Below, piece after piece: positions 24,283-33,413 of a stretch of 64,000 bases of DNA. Under the pieces are notes generated by a model. The model made no database searches, was not told where the DNA came from, and saw only the letters and a list, made by a program, of their open reading frames with translations. The stretch is from Flaccisagitta enflata (Eukaryota > Chaetognatha > Sagittoidea > Aphragmophora): contig OZ231127.1 in assembly GCA_965153355.1 (NCBI GenBank), positions 37,820,001 to 37,884,000 of the forward strand. The letters are read 5' to 3'. Each line of letters starts with the position of its first letter. Position 1 is the first letter of the stretch. A program made the position numbers and the translations under genes.

Positions 24283-25267
24283 TGTTATGGTATCATGTCA
24301 GGTTTGAGCCTTAGCCTATAGGGACCTACCGCAGGCGGACCTACTTGCCCCTACTAGGTAAATCACTATAAAGCTATAGGTTATTTAGCCTGGGTGATAC
24401 CATGGGTTGTTTCTAAGATCTAACTATTAGTCAAATTCTTTACTTTAAGATTCAGCACCCCTCTCTGGAGAGATGGTTAGGTTCACAAAAGTGGTTCATC
24501 AATATGCAAATGATATTTAATGCAAATCAGAAGGCAAAGTTCATAACAGTAGATCTTAACAGTTCTTTACAAAGTATGGATAATTGTTACAACTAATAAG
24601 ATGAAATGGAAATATTATATATCTGGTTTTGGTCTTCCAGCATAATCCAATCAGTTTACTTCATAATTAAACTGATTGGTTCCAAAAGCTTGTGATAAGG
24701 AAGTTTACTTATGCATGACTTATGAAGCATGACTAACCTTTTTTGGAGAGATGTTCTTTTCCAAATGTGAGAATTATGAAAACTATGAGTACGTGTAATT
24801 CGAAGTGCGTAGCACTGTATCAGCAGGTTTATATTGATGATAGATGATTTTCGTAGAAAATAGTACGAATGGGTGAATTGTGTGTCCTGCCAGTTGTTTG
24901 TCTGGCCTTTTTATAGGGTTTACATGGAGCTCTTCCTCCTCTGGAGATTTAGCGTCTAATGTTTAAATTAGCAAATAGGCTCTTTTGCTTTTCTGAAGCA
25001 AAAGGGCTAAATGATCAAAAATGGCGAAAGATATGGCGGTGGTCTATATCTTTCTGACTGGTTACATTTTTAATGAGCTTCTACACATCCAATCATATGT
25101 CCCTACAGAGGGAGAGGGGGTCTCGTCACAAAACTGCTGATTCATCATTTTGTTTATTCTAGTACTGTCTAGATGCCCTCATCACCCTCATTGCAAGAAG
25201 GGGAAATGAAAGAAGGGATTTGGTATCCATTGGGGTGAAGGGTAGGGTAGTGTATCAATCCTTCACA
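24283..25267 (-). repeat. 3' long terminal repeat
   Basis: 985 bp, begins TGTGAAGG and ends CCATAACA on the minus strand (TG..CA termini). No mismatch seen against the copy at 43314-44298. A CTATAAAAAGG box lies within it, and a possible AATAAA is near 25150 on the minus strand. Confidence 0.95.
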
Positions 25268-25279
25268 AATCCCCCAACC
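25268..25279 (-). promoter_or_regulatory. Weak candidate polypurine tract
   Basis: Next to the 3' LTR the minus strand reads GGTTGGGGGATT. Position is right for plus-strand priming, but the purine run is short and interrupted. Confidence 0.4.
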
Positions 25280-25567
25280 AAAATTTGGATGCTTGTCCCT
25301 TAAGCATGCCAAATCCCATTTTTCACACCTATGGGTTTCACCAGGGAGGTGTGCGGATTTTATGATTTAACACCGAATCTAGGCGCATCAATAAAATCTA
25401 ACTCAAAGTCGAGGTTCAGTCACAGTTGTTTTTCTTTTATCGCGTCTTTAGGCTTAGACACATTTTCAGTTTTATGTATTAGTAAACAAACAGCTAGGCT
25501 GAGTCCGTAGTTTGCTTCTTTAAACCATTCTGACAACATCGTCTATTTTTTTCAAGAGAGAAAAAAA

Positions 25568-26356
25568 ATGAAGCTCATTTTTTTCATTTATCTCATTTGC
25601 GCGTCGTCTGCAGCGCCGCTTCGCGGAAAGCGTTATGATCCATCGGTAATACATATAACAAACAAACACGTTTTGTTTTGTTTGTTTTGTTTATTGTCTC
25701 GTTTTGTTTTGTCATACGCTCTACGTCATATCGTGAATTCCTTTTATTGTCATTTCACAGAAATCTTTCTTCTAATTTCATATGCAGCTTGATCAATACT
25801 CACTGGAAGAGTTATTACGACTCTATGAGGAGGCCGTTCTGATGGAAGAAAAGGAAGTAAGTGAACACACATGCCTTTACGCCAATTTGACATAACCCAA
25901 CAGGGTCAATTTACTTCAAAGAAAGCAAAAGAGGGCTGTCTCGATAAATGTCAAATAAGAATGGTTCTTTTTCCTCAGAAACCGACTTCCGTACGTCCCA
26001 CGATCAAGCTTACGTCGTCGTCTTCGCCGCCAAATACGACGATGACAACGACGACGACAACGACAATGACAACAACGTCAACGACGACGACGACGACGAG
26101 TACGACGATAACGACAACTACCGCGCCGCTCCTTAATCAAACTCGAAACAGACTTCCGGTTGCGCGTATCGGGACGGACTCGGCTTCAACGTCCCCATCT
26201 TCCACCGTTGGCCCCATCGACCCGACGACTCCCGAAAATGGCGTCAAAGTCGTCGTTGGCCCTGCCCAAGGACAGAGAGGCTTCTGGGGGGAGATGCGTT
26301 TTTCCGCATCTGAAATGACGCTCACAGCGACCGGTAATTCTGCTCTGTCATGGTCG

Positions 26357-26440
<84 letters not shown>

Positions 26441-26893
26441 TTGTTGTTGTTGTTGTTTTTGTTGTTGCTGTTGTTGTTGATGTTTACATCGTTTCTATCT
26501 CAGTTTCCGTATTCGGTACGCTCATTTCGCTCTACGTCTTTTATCGATTTCGCCGGGCGCGTAATCTGCGCCACACTTCCGCTCCAGACGTGGGAGCGCG
26601 CACGCGGCGACGCTCTTCGCCTACGCCCGAAGGCGACAATCAAGGTTCATTTGAATACATATGGCTTTATGTTTTACCCTCTTTTTATTTTCTTTTTCTT
26701 TCACTTACTCAAAGGGAGGAGTAATTAGAAATTATCCTTTCCTTCCTTTCTGTCTTCTACAGATGAAGTGATACTTTACAGAGGGAAAGCTCAAGTGACT
26801 CCTCGACGTATGCGGAAGGCACCGGAAACTGTTGGGGCAACACCTTACAGCGTCCCCAACCTCCTCTTTGAGGATACTTCACTCAATGCTTGA
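25568..26893 (+). CDS. Five-exon gene for a type I membrane protein, antisense inside the retrotransposon
   Basis: Exons by GT..AG rules: 25568-25645, 25788-25856, 25979-26333, 26504-26644, 26763-26893 (TGA). All junction phases agree (0, 0, 1, 1), giving 257 residues. Residues 1-15 (MKLIFFIYLICASSA) are a signal peptide. Exon 2 encodes an acidic helix (SLEELLRLYEEAVLMEE). Exon 3 gives a Thr-rich, mucin-like stalk with NTT and NQT glycosylation sequons and no cysteine. The exon 3/4 junction creates one hydrophobic segment (about 162-181, VSVFGTLISLYVFY) followed by RFRRAR, a stop-transfer signal. Exons 4-5 give a basic cytoplasmic tail. Splicing is essential, because exon 3 and exon 4 are in different frames. 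The last donor (GTTCAT) is weak. AATAAA lies 60 bp after the stop. It runs against gag-pol. No family is recognised: it could be a captured host gene or an envelope-like gene. The exon model is inferred. Confidence 0.7.
26334..26503 (+). repeat. Intron 3 with (TTG)n array
   Basis: Donor GTAATTC, a TTG repeat from 26352 to about 26480, acceptor TTTCTATCTCAG. Read through in the exon 3 frame it would give poly-Leu. If the intron were retained, this would form a different, very hydrophobic segment before a new C-terminus. Confidence 0.7.
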
Positions 26894-26952
26894 GTCGTTG
26901 TTCCTTTTTTTTTTTTTTTTTGAAGTTCTAGTTTTCATATCCGTTTTAAAAT

Positions 26953-26958
26953 AATAAA
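26953..26958 (+). terminator. Polyadenylation signal AATAAA
   Basis: AATAAA 60 bp downstream of the TGA of the five-exon gene, in plus orientation. Confidence 0.55.
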
Positions 26959-27152
26959 AATAAGCTTTTCATTTGCATATCCACTCTATTCATTTAATTG
27001 TATGAATTCGAGTTAGCAAAATTGTCAATCAGGACTAAAAGCAACAATATTGCGTCAAACCGACTTAAAAAAAGGTTTTCAACGGAATGTAAAAAAAAAA
27101 GTCTTACGCATAACTATCACATGCAGCTTATAAGGCACGAAGTTTTAAGCTA

Positions 27153-27353
27153 CAGTGGAGCCTCGTTAGAGCGCGAATTTCGTTGTCTAGTAAAACATGG
27201 CAGGAGTGATAACTTCTTTGCCAGGCATGCCTCATAGAAAATTGTCTTATTGCCAGGCATGACTCATAGAAAACACTATTGCCAAGTATGCCTTAAAACA
27301 TTCTTTTGTCAAGCATGCCATATTAGCGGGTGCGCTCCAACAGTGCTCTACTG
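27153..27353. mobile_element. pogo-like MITE, 201 bp, inside the retrotransposon
   Basis: Ends CAGTGGAGCCTCGTTAGAGC (left) and, inverted, CAGTAGAGCACTGTTGGAGC (right), each flanked by TA (27151-27152, 27354-27355). CAGTGGAxCCTCGTTA ends are typical of pogo/Tigger elements. There is no coding capacity. An internal TTGCCAGGCATGMCTCATAG motif is repeated three to four times. Confidence 0.78.
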
Positions 27354-27355
27354 TA

Positions 27356-28025
27356 GAATACTTATGGTACATCTCTCGAAGATAAGATACTATACGACAC
27401 ACAAAACGTGTGCACAGACTATGATATAAATTTATGTACAGTGTGAAACAAAGTGTCAGGCGCGGAATGTAACTAACATGATTTGAATACTGACTGTCAT
27501 GGGTAAGGTTACATGGGCATGCTAATAATTGCTATGAGCGAGCGAAACGGTACATGGTAAATATGTTCATCAAATTCGTATAGTTAATATTTAAAAAAAT
27601 ACATATGCAATTGGACTTAAATGGATTTGGTGAACAGATTTCAAAATTTACGTAAGGTAAAGATGAAGAAAATATTGAAATCTAATGTACAAAGGTTAAG
27701 CATGGCTATTTGGGCCGTTACCCAAATTGAGCATTTTCAGTTGAAAAGATTTAACGATGTGTTTGAGCATTAGACCAGTTTATCATACCTTGGTTGAGCA
27801 AATAATCAACGTAAACAGCGTCAAAACGTGAAAATAAAACAAGGATAACGTAATCAAATATTTTCCTGAGGATAATATGTCAATGCTCGTACAAAAATTA
27901 GTTACATTTGGCACTAAATGTCATGCCACCATGTGGGGTGAAAAATATGTGCATGTATCTACCGTGTAGTGACTGTTTGGTGCTTGGTGATGGATTTATG
28001 ATGGGTGGTGACAAAGTGATTGATA
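27356..28025. other. Non-coding part of the retrotransposon 3' region
   Basis: AT-rich, no sizeable open frame on either strand and no repeat seen. Confidence 0.45.
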
Positions 28026-28156
28026 TCAGGTGATGGGTCTTGCGGGTGACAGGTTTTGCAGGTGACGGGTCTTGCAGGTGACGGGTCTCGCAGGTGACGG
28101 GTCTTGCAGGTGACGGGTCTTGCAGGTGACGGGTCCAGTGGGTGACGGGTCACTCA
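28026..28156. repeat. 16-bp minisatellite GTGACGGGTCTTGCAG
   Basis: About eight tandem units of GTGACGGGTCTTGCAG between the coiled-coil reading frame and the non-coding 3' region of the retrotransposon. Confidence 0.93.
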
Positions 28157-28458
28157 GGCGACGGATTTAGTCTTTCCCGTCTTGTCTTTTTCTTCAGTCC
28201 TCTGATTTCTCTTCGAAGGCGATCGTTCTCCTGCCTATATGTCTCGTTGGTTTGGCTTAACAGTTTCTCCAGGTTTATCAGGCGGGATTCAAGAGTCTTT
28301 ATTTTGGAGTCGGATTCCCGTTGTACTTCCAGGAAACGTCCCACCATGCCCTGCCTCAGGGTCAAGATGGCTTGGGCTCCACCGTCCTTTTGTATGGCCT
28401 TTTGCAATTGCGGGAGATTGCAACGAAATAACCACATCTGGTGGGCGATAGATGACAT
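28150..28458 (-). CDS. Small coiled-coil reading frame 3' of pol
   Basis: 102 codons in the same direction as gag and pol, about 260 bp beyond the pol stop. The ATG at 28458 is preceded by an in-frame TGA (28477-28479), which fixes the start. After an N-terminal part with AIQKDGGAQAILTLRQ, residues about 46-95 form a heptad-rich coiled coil (KTLESRLINLEKLLSQ, ENDRLRREIRGLKKK) ending in basic residues. No envelope features such as signal peptide or membrane span are present. It would need a spliced or separate message to be translated. No family is recognised; it could be an accessory protein of the element or a chance frame with good composition. Confidence 0.5.
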   Translation of the reverse strand: MSSIAHQMWLFRCNLPQLQKAIQKDGGAQAILTLRQGMVGRFLEVQRESDSKIKTLESRLINLEKLLSQTNETYRQENDRLRREIRGLKKKTRRERLNPSPE

Positions 28459-28718
28459 GGGTTGGAAGACAGAGGGTCAAGGGTGGACAGTTTAACACGA
28501 GTTTTATGATTTTGGATCCTTATGGTTAGATTTTCTTATTCCCAGTCTAGTAAAAAGATGGACAGTGGTATCTTTGTCTGGAGCTGTCTATCTTATTTAC
28601 TTCTCTCTAGCATAGGCAATTTGGTCCACAATTTTTTTTTTTCTTTTTCCAGGGGCATCACTAACCATATACATATATATATATTATTTTTTTTTTTTCC
28701 TTTTTATTGCCTTTCCAG

Positions 28719-31700
28719 CTAGTTCACCCCTAATCTGTCTGGCGCACGAATAGACCTCTTTGGCCGGGAGGCTATTCTGTTTTCACTGGGATAAGTCGGG
28801 GGAAGGTCGGTCTGTTGGTTATCAGTTTGATCATCTTCATCTGGACTGTTGCTAATTACGTCATCTGGCATGTCAGTCCCTTCCTCTTTTTCATCTTCTC
28901 TTTTGTCATCTTTATTCTCCGTTTGTCTTGTTTTACTTCTGTCAAGTTTGATGTCGTTTATGTGTACCATAGTTACACGTCCTGTGGCATTGTTCTTTGC
29001 ATAGTAACTATAGTCGTTAATTTTCTCTACTATGGTGTAGTTACTAAGGAACTCTGCCTCACTTTTCAATTTTCTTTGAAAATTTCTACAAAGTATCGCA
29101 TCGCCTTCGCGATAAGAAAAGTTTTTATATTCCTTTGGTCTGAGTTTGTCAACTCTGTCAAAAGTGGCATTCAGTTGTTCTTGTGCATACATTCGTCTTT
29201 GATGATTTCTTACTATGCAGTCTGTAGCAGTAGAGTCAGCATAGCTTAAGGGTACGTCGGGTTGGTAGTGAAGGGTGGCTTCTATAGTAGGGTCTCTATT
29301 GAACATCATAAAATAAGGATTTTCCTTCATGGAATTTTGCCGGGAAACATTGTAATGGTAAGTGCAAGCTGCCAGATCTTGGAGTCTAAACATCCTATCA
29401 CCACATAGCTTCCCCAGGTAAGATTTTATTGATCTCTGCACCCTTTCTACAATTCCATTAGCACAAGGGTGGTGACTAGGAATGCTTAATAATAAAATCC
29501 CTGTTCGTTCACAGTATTCTTTAACTGACCCATGAATCAATTCATTGGCCCTATCCGTCACTATGGTTCTTGGATAGCCATACACATTGAAAAAGTAACA
29601 AATTAGTTTATCTAAGATGTTATCAGCATTGTTGGTAGTCAAAGGGATCGTTGTCAGGTGGCGAGTTGCGCTATCTATTACACTTAGAACATAGAAATAG
29701 CCTTCAGGTGTACGGCGGGGAAACTTGCCTATCAAATCCAAATGCACTCTATCTAGGGGTCTTGTGGCAAAAGAATGTTTCCATGGTCCTGTACCGGTAC
29801 CAATATTATTCCTTGTCATGCAAGACTCACAGTACATTACGGCCATTCGTAATGAGCGATTAAGATCATACATATAGTATCTCTCTAGTATGTTATTCAA
29901 CATTTTTGTGCTGGATAAATGACTTGGGAAATGAAAAAGTTGAAACAATCTTGGAAACTCTGATACTGGCAAAAGTGGCAAATATTTATCTCCAAATTTT
30001 CTAAAGATAGTGCCATCTTTCAGCTCAAACTTGCGGATATGTTTAGAGTAAGTCCGTAATTCAGCAGTTGGTATACTTTTGAAAGGCGGTACCTGTCCAC
30101 TTTCTAGCCATTGTTTCAACTGTTTCAAAGCTTTATCTTGCAGTTGCAATGTTCTCACCTCTGAGGGTTTTGAAGCCCTCTCATTGAAGCGAGCGATGTC
30201 CGCTTCTTCCTGAGCGTCCAGTGAAGTTGACTCTTCATCCGAAGTATCATCAGACAATTCGGTATCGTCGACTTCTTCTTCCATGGCATGGACTGGGTGG
30301 TGTTGGTCCATGGTGTGGATTGGGTTGAGTTTGAGAAACTTAGGTTGAGATGGTCTCGCTTTGGCAGGCGATCTGCCTTGGTCTACTGTGGTCAGGGCCA
30401 TACTGTAGGAGTGGTCTGAGCAGGTAGAGGTTGTGGCTACTTGGTCTGTGGCTGCCACGGTGTTGGTAAGCATGTTTGGGTAAGGGTTGGCAGATGGTTG
30501 AACCGGCTGTGAGTGTGATTGTGTGAATGCAAACTGGTTTGACTGTGAAGTCTGGATTGGTGCTTCTTGTGTGATGTAGAGTGTTTTTGAGTTTAGGTTT
30601 TTCAACTGCTCAGTGGTGAGCAAGAGTGGTTGGCCTGGGTTGGTATGGTCATTACTGGCAATCATCTGGTCAGAGGTAAGCACGAGTGGTTGGCCAAGGT
30701 CGGGCTGGTCAAAGACCACGTTGGTGTTAGCATTTGAGTTTGTGTTTGTGTTAGTGTTTGTGTTTGTGTTTGTGTTAGTGTTTGTGATTGTGTTTGTGAA
30801 AGCGTTAAAGGGATCGAACCAACTTTCCATTTCCGGCGTCATCAGGTCCAGGCCGGCTGACGGTTTCACGCCTGTATGGGTGATGGGGAAAACAGACGAT
30901 GTTTTGTCTTCATTAGGTGGGCAAAAATTTTTGTTTTGGTCCACCTTCTCCCCACAAAAATCTTTTGAGTTTAGTATAAACTCACATATTTCACCCAACC
31001 TTGCTGCCTTTCGTCTTACCTTTGAATCCTTGTTGACTTTAAAATGACTTACCTCAACCCTTGCGCAAAGGGGAGAAACATTTCTTTCCTCGTACTGCAC
31101 TACGGTTTTACGCACCTGCTCCCAGGTGAGTGGACTTAAACGGCTAAGGGTATCAGCTACACACATCGCTGGGCTCTTTCCAGCTATGTGTTTTATAGTA
31201 AACCCACCAAACGAGTCGATATACTCAATTATTCTCCATAATTGAGCATATCGAGTGTTCCAACCTGTGGCTAAAAAGAGTAAGGCACTACAGTCACATC
31301 TTACTATAATTTGTGACGGCGATAGGCCTCTAAGGTATGCCTCAAATCTTTTCAAGGCATACCAGAGACCTACTAATTCACGACATGAAGGCCCTAGCTT
31401 CTTTTCTGCTGAGTTGAAGCGACGTGCTCCAAAGGCAATCGGACAATCTAGTGTTTGTTTTCGTCCGTTCTTTGTCGTTTCTACAGCCTGCGATAAATAA
31501 AACCCAGCCGCTGAGTCAGATGCGTCACAAGTCAGTACCATTGGGGGGTGGTTTTTCCCATAATTGGGTATTGCAAGACGAGTATGTTCCGTCAATGCAC
31601 CCTTTATGTCTTCAAATGCCTCATTATGTTCTATATTCCATGCTTTGCTGATTTTGTCTGGGACATCTTTTTTAAGTAAATCATACAATTTACTAGCCCT

Positions 31701-33413
31701 TACGCAGAATTTAGGTATAAAATTTCTAAGGTAAGAGGCCATTCCCAAGAATGAACGTAATTCTTTCTTTGTTTGAGGGACTGCAAAGCATTTTATAGCC
31801 TGACATTTATCTTCTGACATGTGAGTGAACAGAGGATCAACCACCAGCCCCAAGATTAGAGTCTTTTGCACCAAAAATTCACACTTGGACAATTTGATAA
31901 GAAAACCCCATTCGGCGGTTTTCTTAAGAAATATGTCCAAGATTTTAAGGTGAAAATCTACCCCTTGATTACTCCAGATGAATGCGTCGTCTACATAGAA
32001 TTGAATATGGTTTTTCACTTCTATCCCGTCAATCACGTCCGTGATGCTTTCCTTTAACTTTCCTGTGCAAAAATTCATTTCTTGCGGGGATGACCGGAGT
32101 CCTTGTGGGAGACGTAAGTACCTATACCCAGCAGGCTTGTCAACCCCACTAGTGGCTAGTTTGTATTGGTCGCTTTTTCGAACTTGTATCGCGAAAAACG
32201 CATTGGTAAAGTCGAGTTTTGTCAAATGTGTAAAGCCTCTCAGATTTTCCCTGATTGACTCAATATTTGGCATGGTGCCATGGGCTGAACTTTCTGCTTT
32301 CAGTATAGAGTTGGTCTTCCGTAAATCGCTGATGAACCGTGCCGTCTCAATCGAGAGAACCTTGGCACCAGGTTTCTTCACAACCATGTTCACTGATCGG
32401 TGGACAGGGTTATGCTCATTGGGTGCCAGGACTCCTTGACGAACTAGTCTATGTTCAAGCTTCTTTAATATAGATAGTTCTTTAGGATTACGTTTGTAAT
32501 CAGAACTATACGCGTACTTACCATCTTCTACATGTATACACGCGTGATGATAACCATAGGGCACACAGCCCAAATCCTCACTGTTTTTCGCGAATGAGGA
32601 TTGGTTATTCCGAATGACCTCTCTTACCTTCTTTTGTGTTGGTAAGTCCAAATGGTCAAGTTTTACATTCTCAGGTGAGGTATCATAGATCACATTCTCG
32701 TGATCGTCCTCGTTATCACTTATGATAATCTCTAATTTCTTTTTACCCACATGCAATATGTGTACTAGGTCTTCATCCCTTTCGACCTCTTCATTTGTGA
32801 CATTTTCATCCCCGTCACAACCTTTACCCCTTTCCAACATTCCAGCGAATGATACAACATCATCAACATGTAACTCACCATCCAGGATGACGTTGACGGT
32901 TGTTGGCTCGGCTCGCACCTCATTCGCCTGTTTTGGTTTTAAGGAGTCATAGTTGATTGTTATTAGTTTGTTGTCATGGCTGATCTCAATCGTTTTATCG
33001 TCAAAGTCAATTATTGCCTTGTTTTTAGTTAAGAACGATATTCCGAGAATTGCGTATCGCAGGTAGCATGATTGGTCAAGGATGAAAAATTCATGAAGTC
33101 CAAGCTTCATGTTTTTATAGGTGAGGTCCAGGTCAACGATACAGGCTCCAATTAGGGGGCCCCCACTGGCCCCTACTAATTTGGTCGATTCAGGCACAGG
33201 TCGTCGGTTATGGCCATATTTGGCCAATTGAAAAGGTCCAATATTATACATGCTGCCTGAATCTACGAGGTACGAGGTCCTGGCCCCTAATGATTGCAAG
33301 GTGGCATCCAAGGTAATCCATACACCCCTTGGTCCGTTGACGGCCAGGGTGAATACTTGTTCTTCTCGCCGGGGTCTTACTTCTTCGAGTGAGACCCCGT
33401 GTGCAAGTTTAAA
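28719..33413 (-). CDS. pol: Pol polyprotein: protease, reverse transcriptase, RNase H, integrase
   Basis: Enters by -1 frameshift at 33413-33407; there is no ATG near the start and the frame is closed by TAA immediately upstream of the slippery site. Protease: active-site triad DSG at 33254-33262, later ILGISFL. Reverse transcriptase: LTKLDFTNAFFAIQ (first Asp), LPQGLRSSP, catalytic YVDD (31986-31997), then the FLGMASYLRNFIP connection. RNase H begins LTCDASDSA (about 31535) and ends VADTLSRL. A linker of about 330 residues follows, Thr/Asn-rich at 30735-30800 and Ser/Asp/Glu-rich near 30200-30260. Integrase: HHCC zinc finger (about 29945-29820), catalytic Asp in HLDLIGKFP, Asp in VTDRANE, Glu in NGIVERVQ, then a GPY/F-like module (GDAILCRNF to MVHINDIKL). 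The long linker is unusual. No internal stop. Confidence 0.95.
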   Translation of the reverse strand, partial: FKLAHGVSLEEVRPRREEQVFTLAVNGPRGVWITLDATLQSLGARTSYLVDSGSMYNIGPFQLAKYGHNRRPVPESTKLVGASGGPLIGACIVDLDLTYKNMKLGLHEFFILDQSCYLRYAILGISFLTKNKAIIDFDDKTIEISHDNKLITINYDSLKPKQANEVRAEPTTVNVILDGELHVDDVVSFAGMLERGKGCDGDENVTNEEVERDEDLVHILHVGKKKLEIIISDNEDDHENVIYDTSPENVKLDHLDLPTQKKVREVIRNNQSSFAKNSEDLGCVPYGYHHACIHVEDGKYAYSSDYKRNPKELSILKKLEHRLVRQGVLAPNEHNPVHRSVNMVVKKPGAKVLSIETARFISDLRKTNSILKAESSAHGTMPNIESIRENLRGFTHLTKLDFTNAFFAIQVRKSDQYKLATSGVDKPAGYRYLRLPQGLRSSPQEMNFCTGKLKESITDVIDGIEVKNHIQFYVDDAFIWSNQGVDFHLKILDIFLKKTAEWGFLIKLSKCEFLVQKTLILGLVVDPLFTHMSEDKCQAIKCFAVPQTKKELRSFLGMASYLRNFIPKFCVRASKLYDLLKKDVPDKISKAWNIEHNEAFEDIKGALTEHTRLAIPNYGKNHPPMVLTCDASDSAAGFYLSQAVETTKNGRKQTLDCPIAFGARRFNSAEKKLGPSCRELVGLWYALKRFEAYLRGLSPSQIIVRCDCSALLFLATGWNTRYAQLWRIIEYIDSFGGFTIKHIAGKSPAMCVADTLSRLSPLTWEQVRKTVVQYEERNVSPLCARVEVSHFKVNKDSKVRRKAARLGEICEFILNSKDFCGEKVDQNKNFCPPNEDKTSSVFPITHTGVKPSAGLDLMTPEMESWFDPFNAFTNTITNTNTNTNTNTNTNTNSNANTNVVFDQPDLGQPLVLTSDQMIASNDHTNPGQPLLLTTEQLKNLNSKTLYITQEAPIQTSQSNQFAFTQSHSQPVQPSANPYPNMLTNTVAATDQVATTSTCSDHSYSMALTTVDQGRSPAKARPSQPKFLKLNPIHTMDQHHPVHAMEEEVDDTELSDDTSDEESTSLDAQEEADIARFNERASKPSEVRTLQLQDKALKQLKQWLESGQVPPFKSIPTAELRTYSKHIRKFELKDGTIFRKFGDKYLPLLPVSEFPRLFQLFHFPSHLSSTKMLNNILERYYMYDLNRSLRMAVMYCESCMTRNNIGTGTGPWKHSFATRPLDRVHLDLIGKFPRRTPEGYFYVLSVIDSATRHLTTIPLTTNNADNILDKLICYFFNVYGYPRTIVTDRANELIHGSVKEYCERTGILLLSIPSHHPCANGIVERVQRSIKSYLGKLCGDRMFRLQDLAACTYHYNVSRQNSMKENPYFMMFNRDPTIEATLHYQPDVPLSYADSTATDCIVRNHQRRMYAQEQLNATFDRVDKLRPKEYKNFSYREGDAILCRNFQRKLKSEAEFLSNYTIVEKINDYSYYAKNNATGRVTMVHINDIKLDRSKTRQTENKDDKREDEKEEGTDMPDDVISNSPDEDDQTDNQQTDLPPTYPSENRIASRPKRSIRAPDRLGVN
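33371..33413 (-). promoter_or_regulatory. -1 programmed ribosomal frameshift signal
   Basis: On the minus strand the heptamer TTTAAAC (33413-33407) sits in the X XXY YYZ register of gag, codons TTA and AAC. After an 8-nt spacer come GGGGTCT (33398-33392) and AGACCCC (33377-33371), a perfect 7-bp GC-rich stem with a 14-nt loop. Loop bases CTCG (33389-33386) can pair with CGAG (33368-33365) to form an H-type pseudoknot. The pol frame becomes open exactly at this heptamer, and the gag stop lies 28 nt beyond it. Confidence 0.9.

Noticed and set aside
25871-26728. Single continuous 285-codon frame with a poly-Leu stretch
   Set aside because: It reads through intron 3 and its (TTG)n array. The spliced model fits better because exons 3 and 4 are in different frames and both have good splice sites. 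A retained-intron form is possible but not preferred.
28815-32952. Plus-strand open frames across the pol and gag genes
   Set aside because: They are antisense shadows of the long pol and gag frames, with no splice-site pattern or domain.
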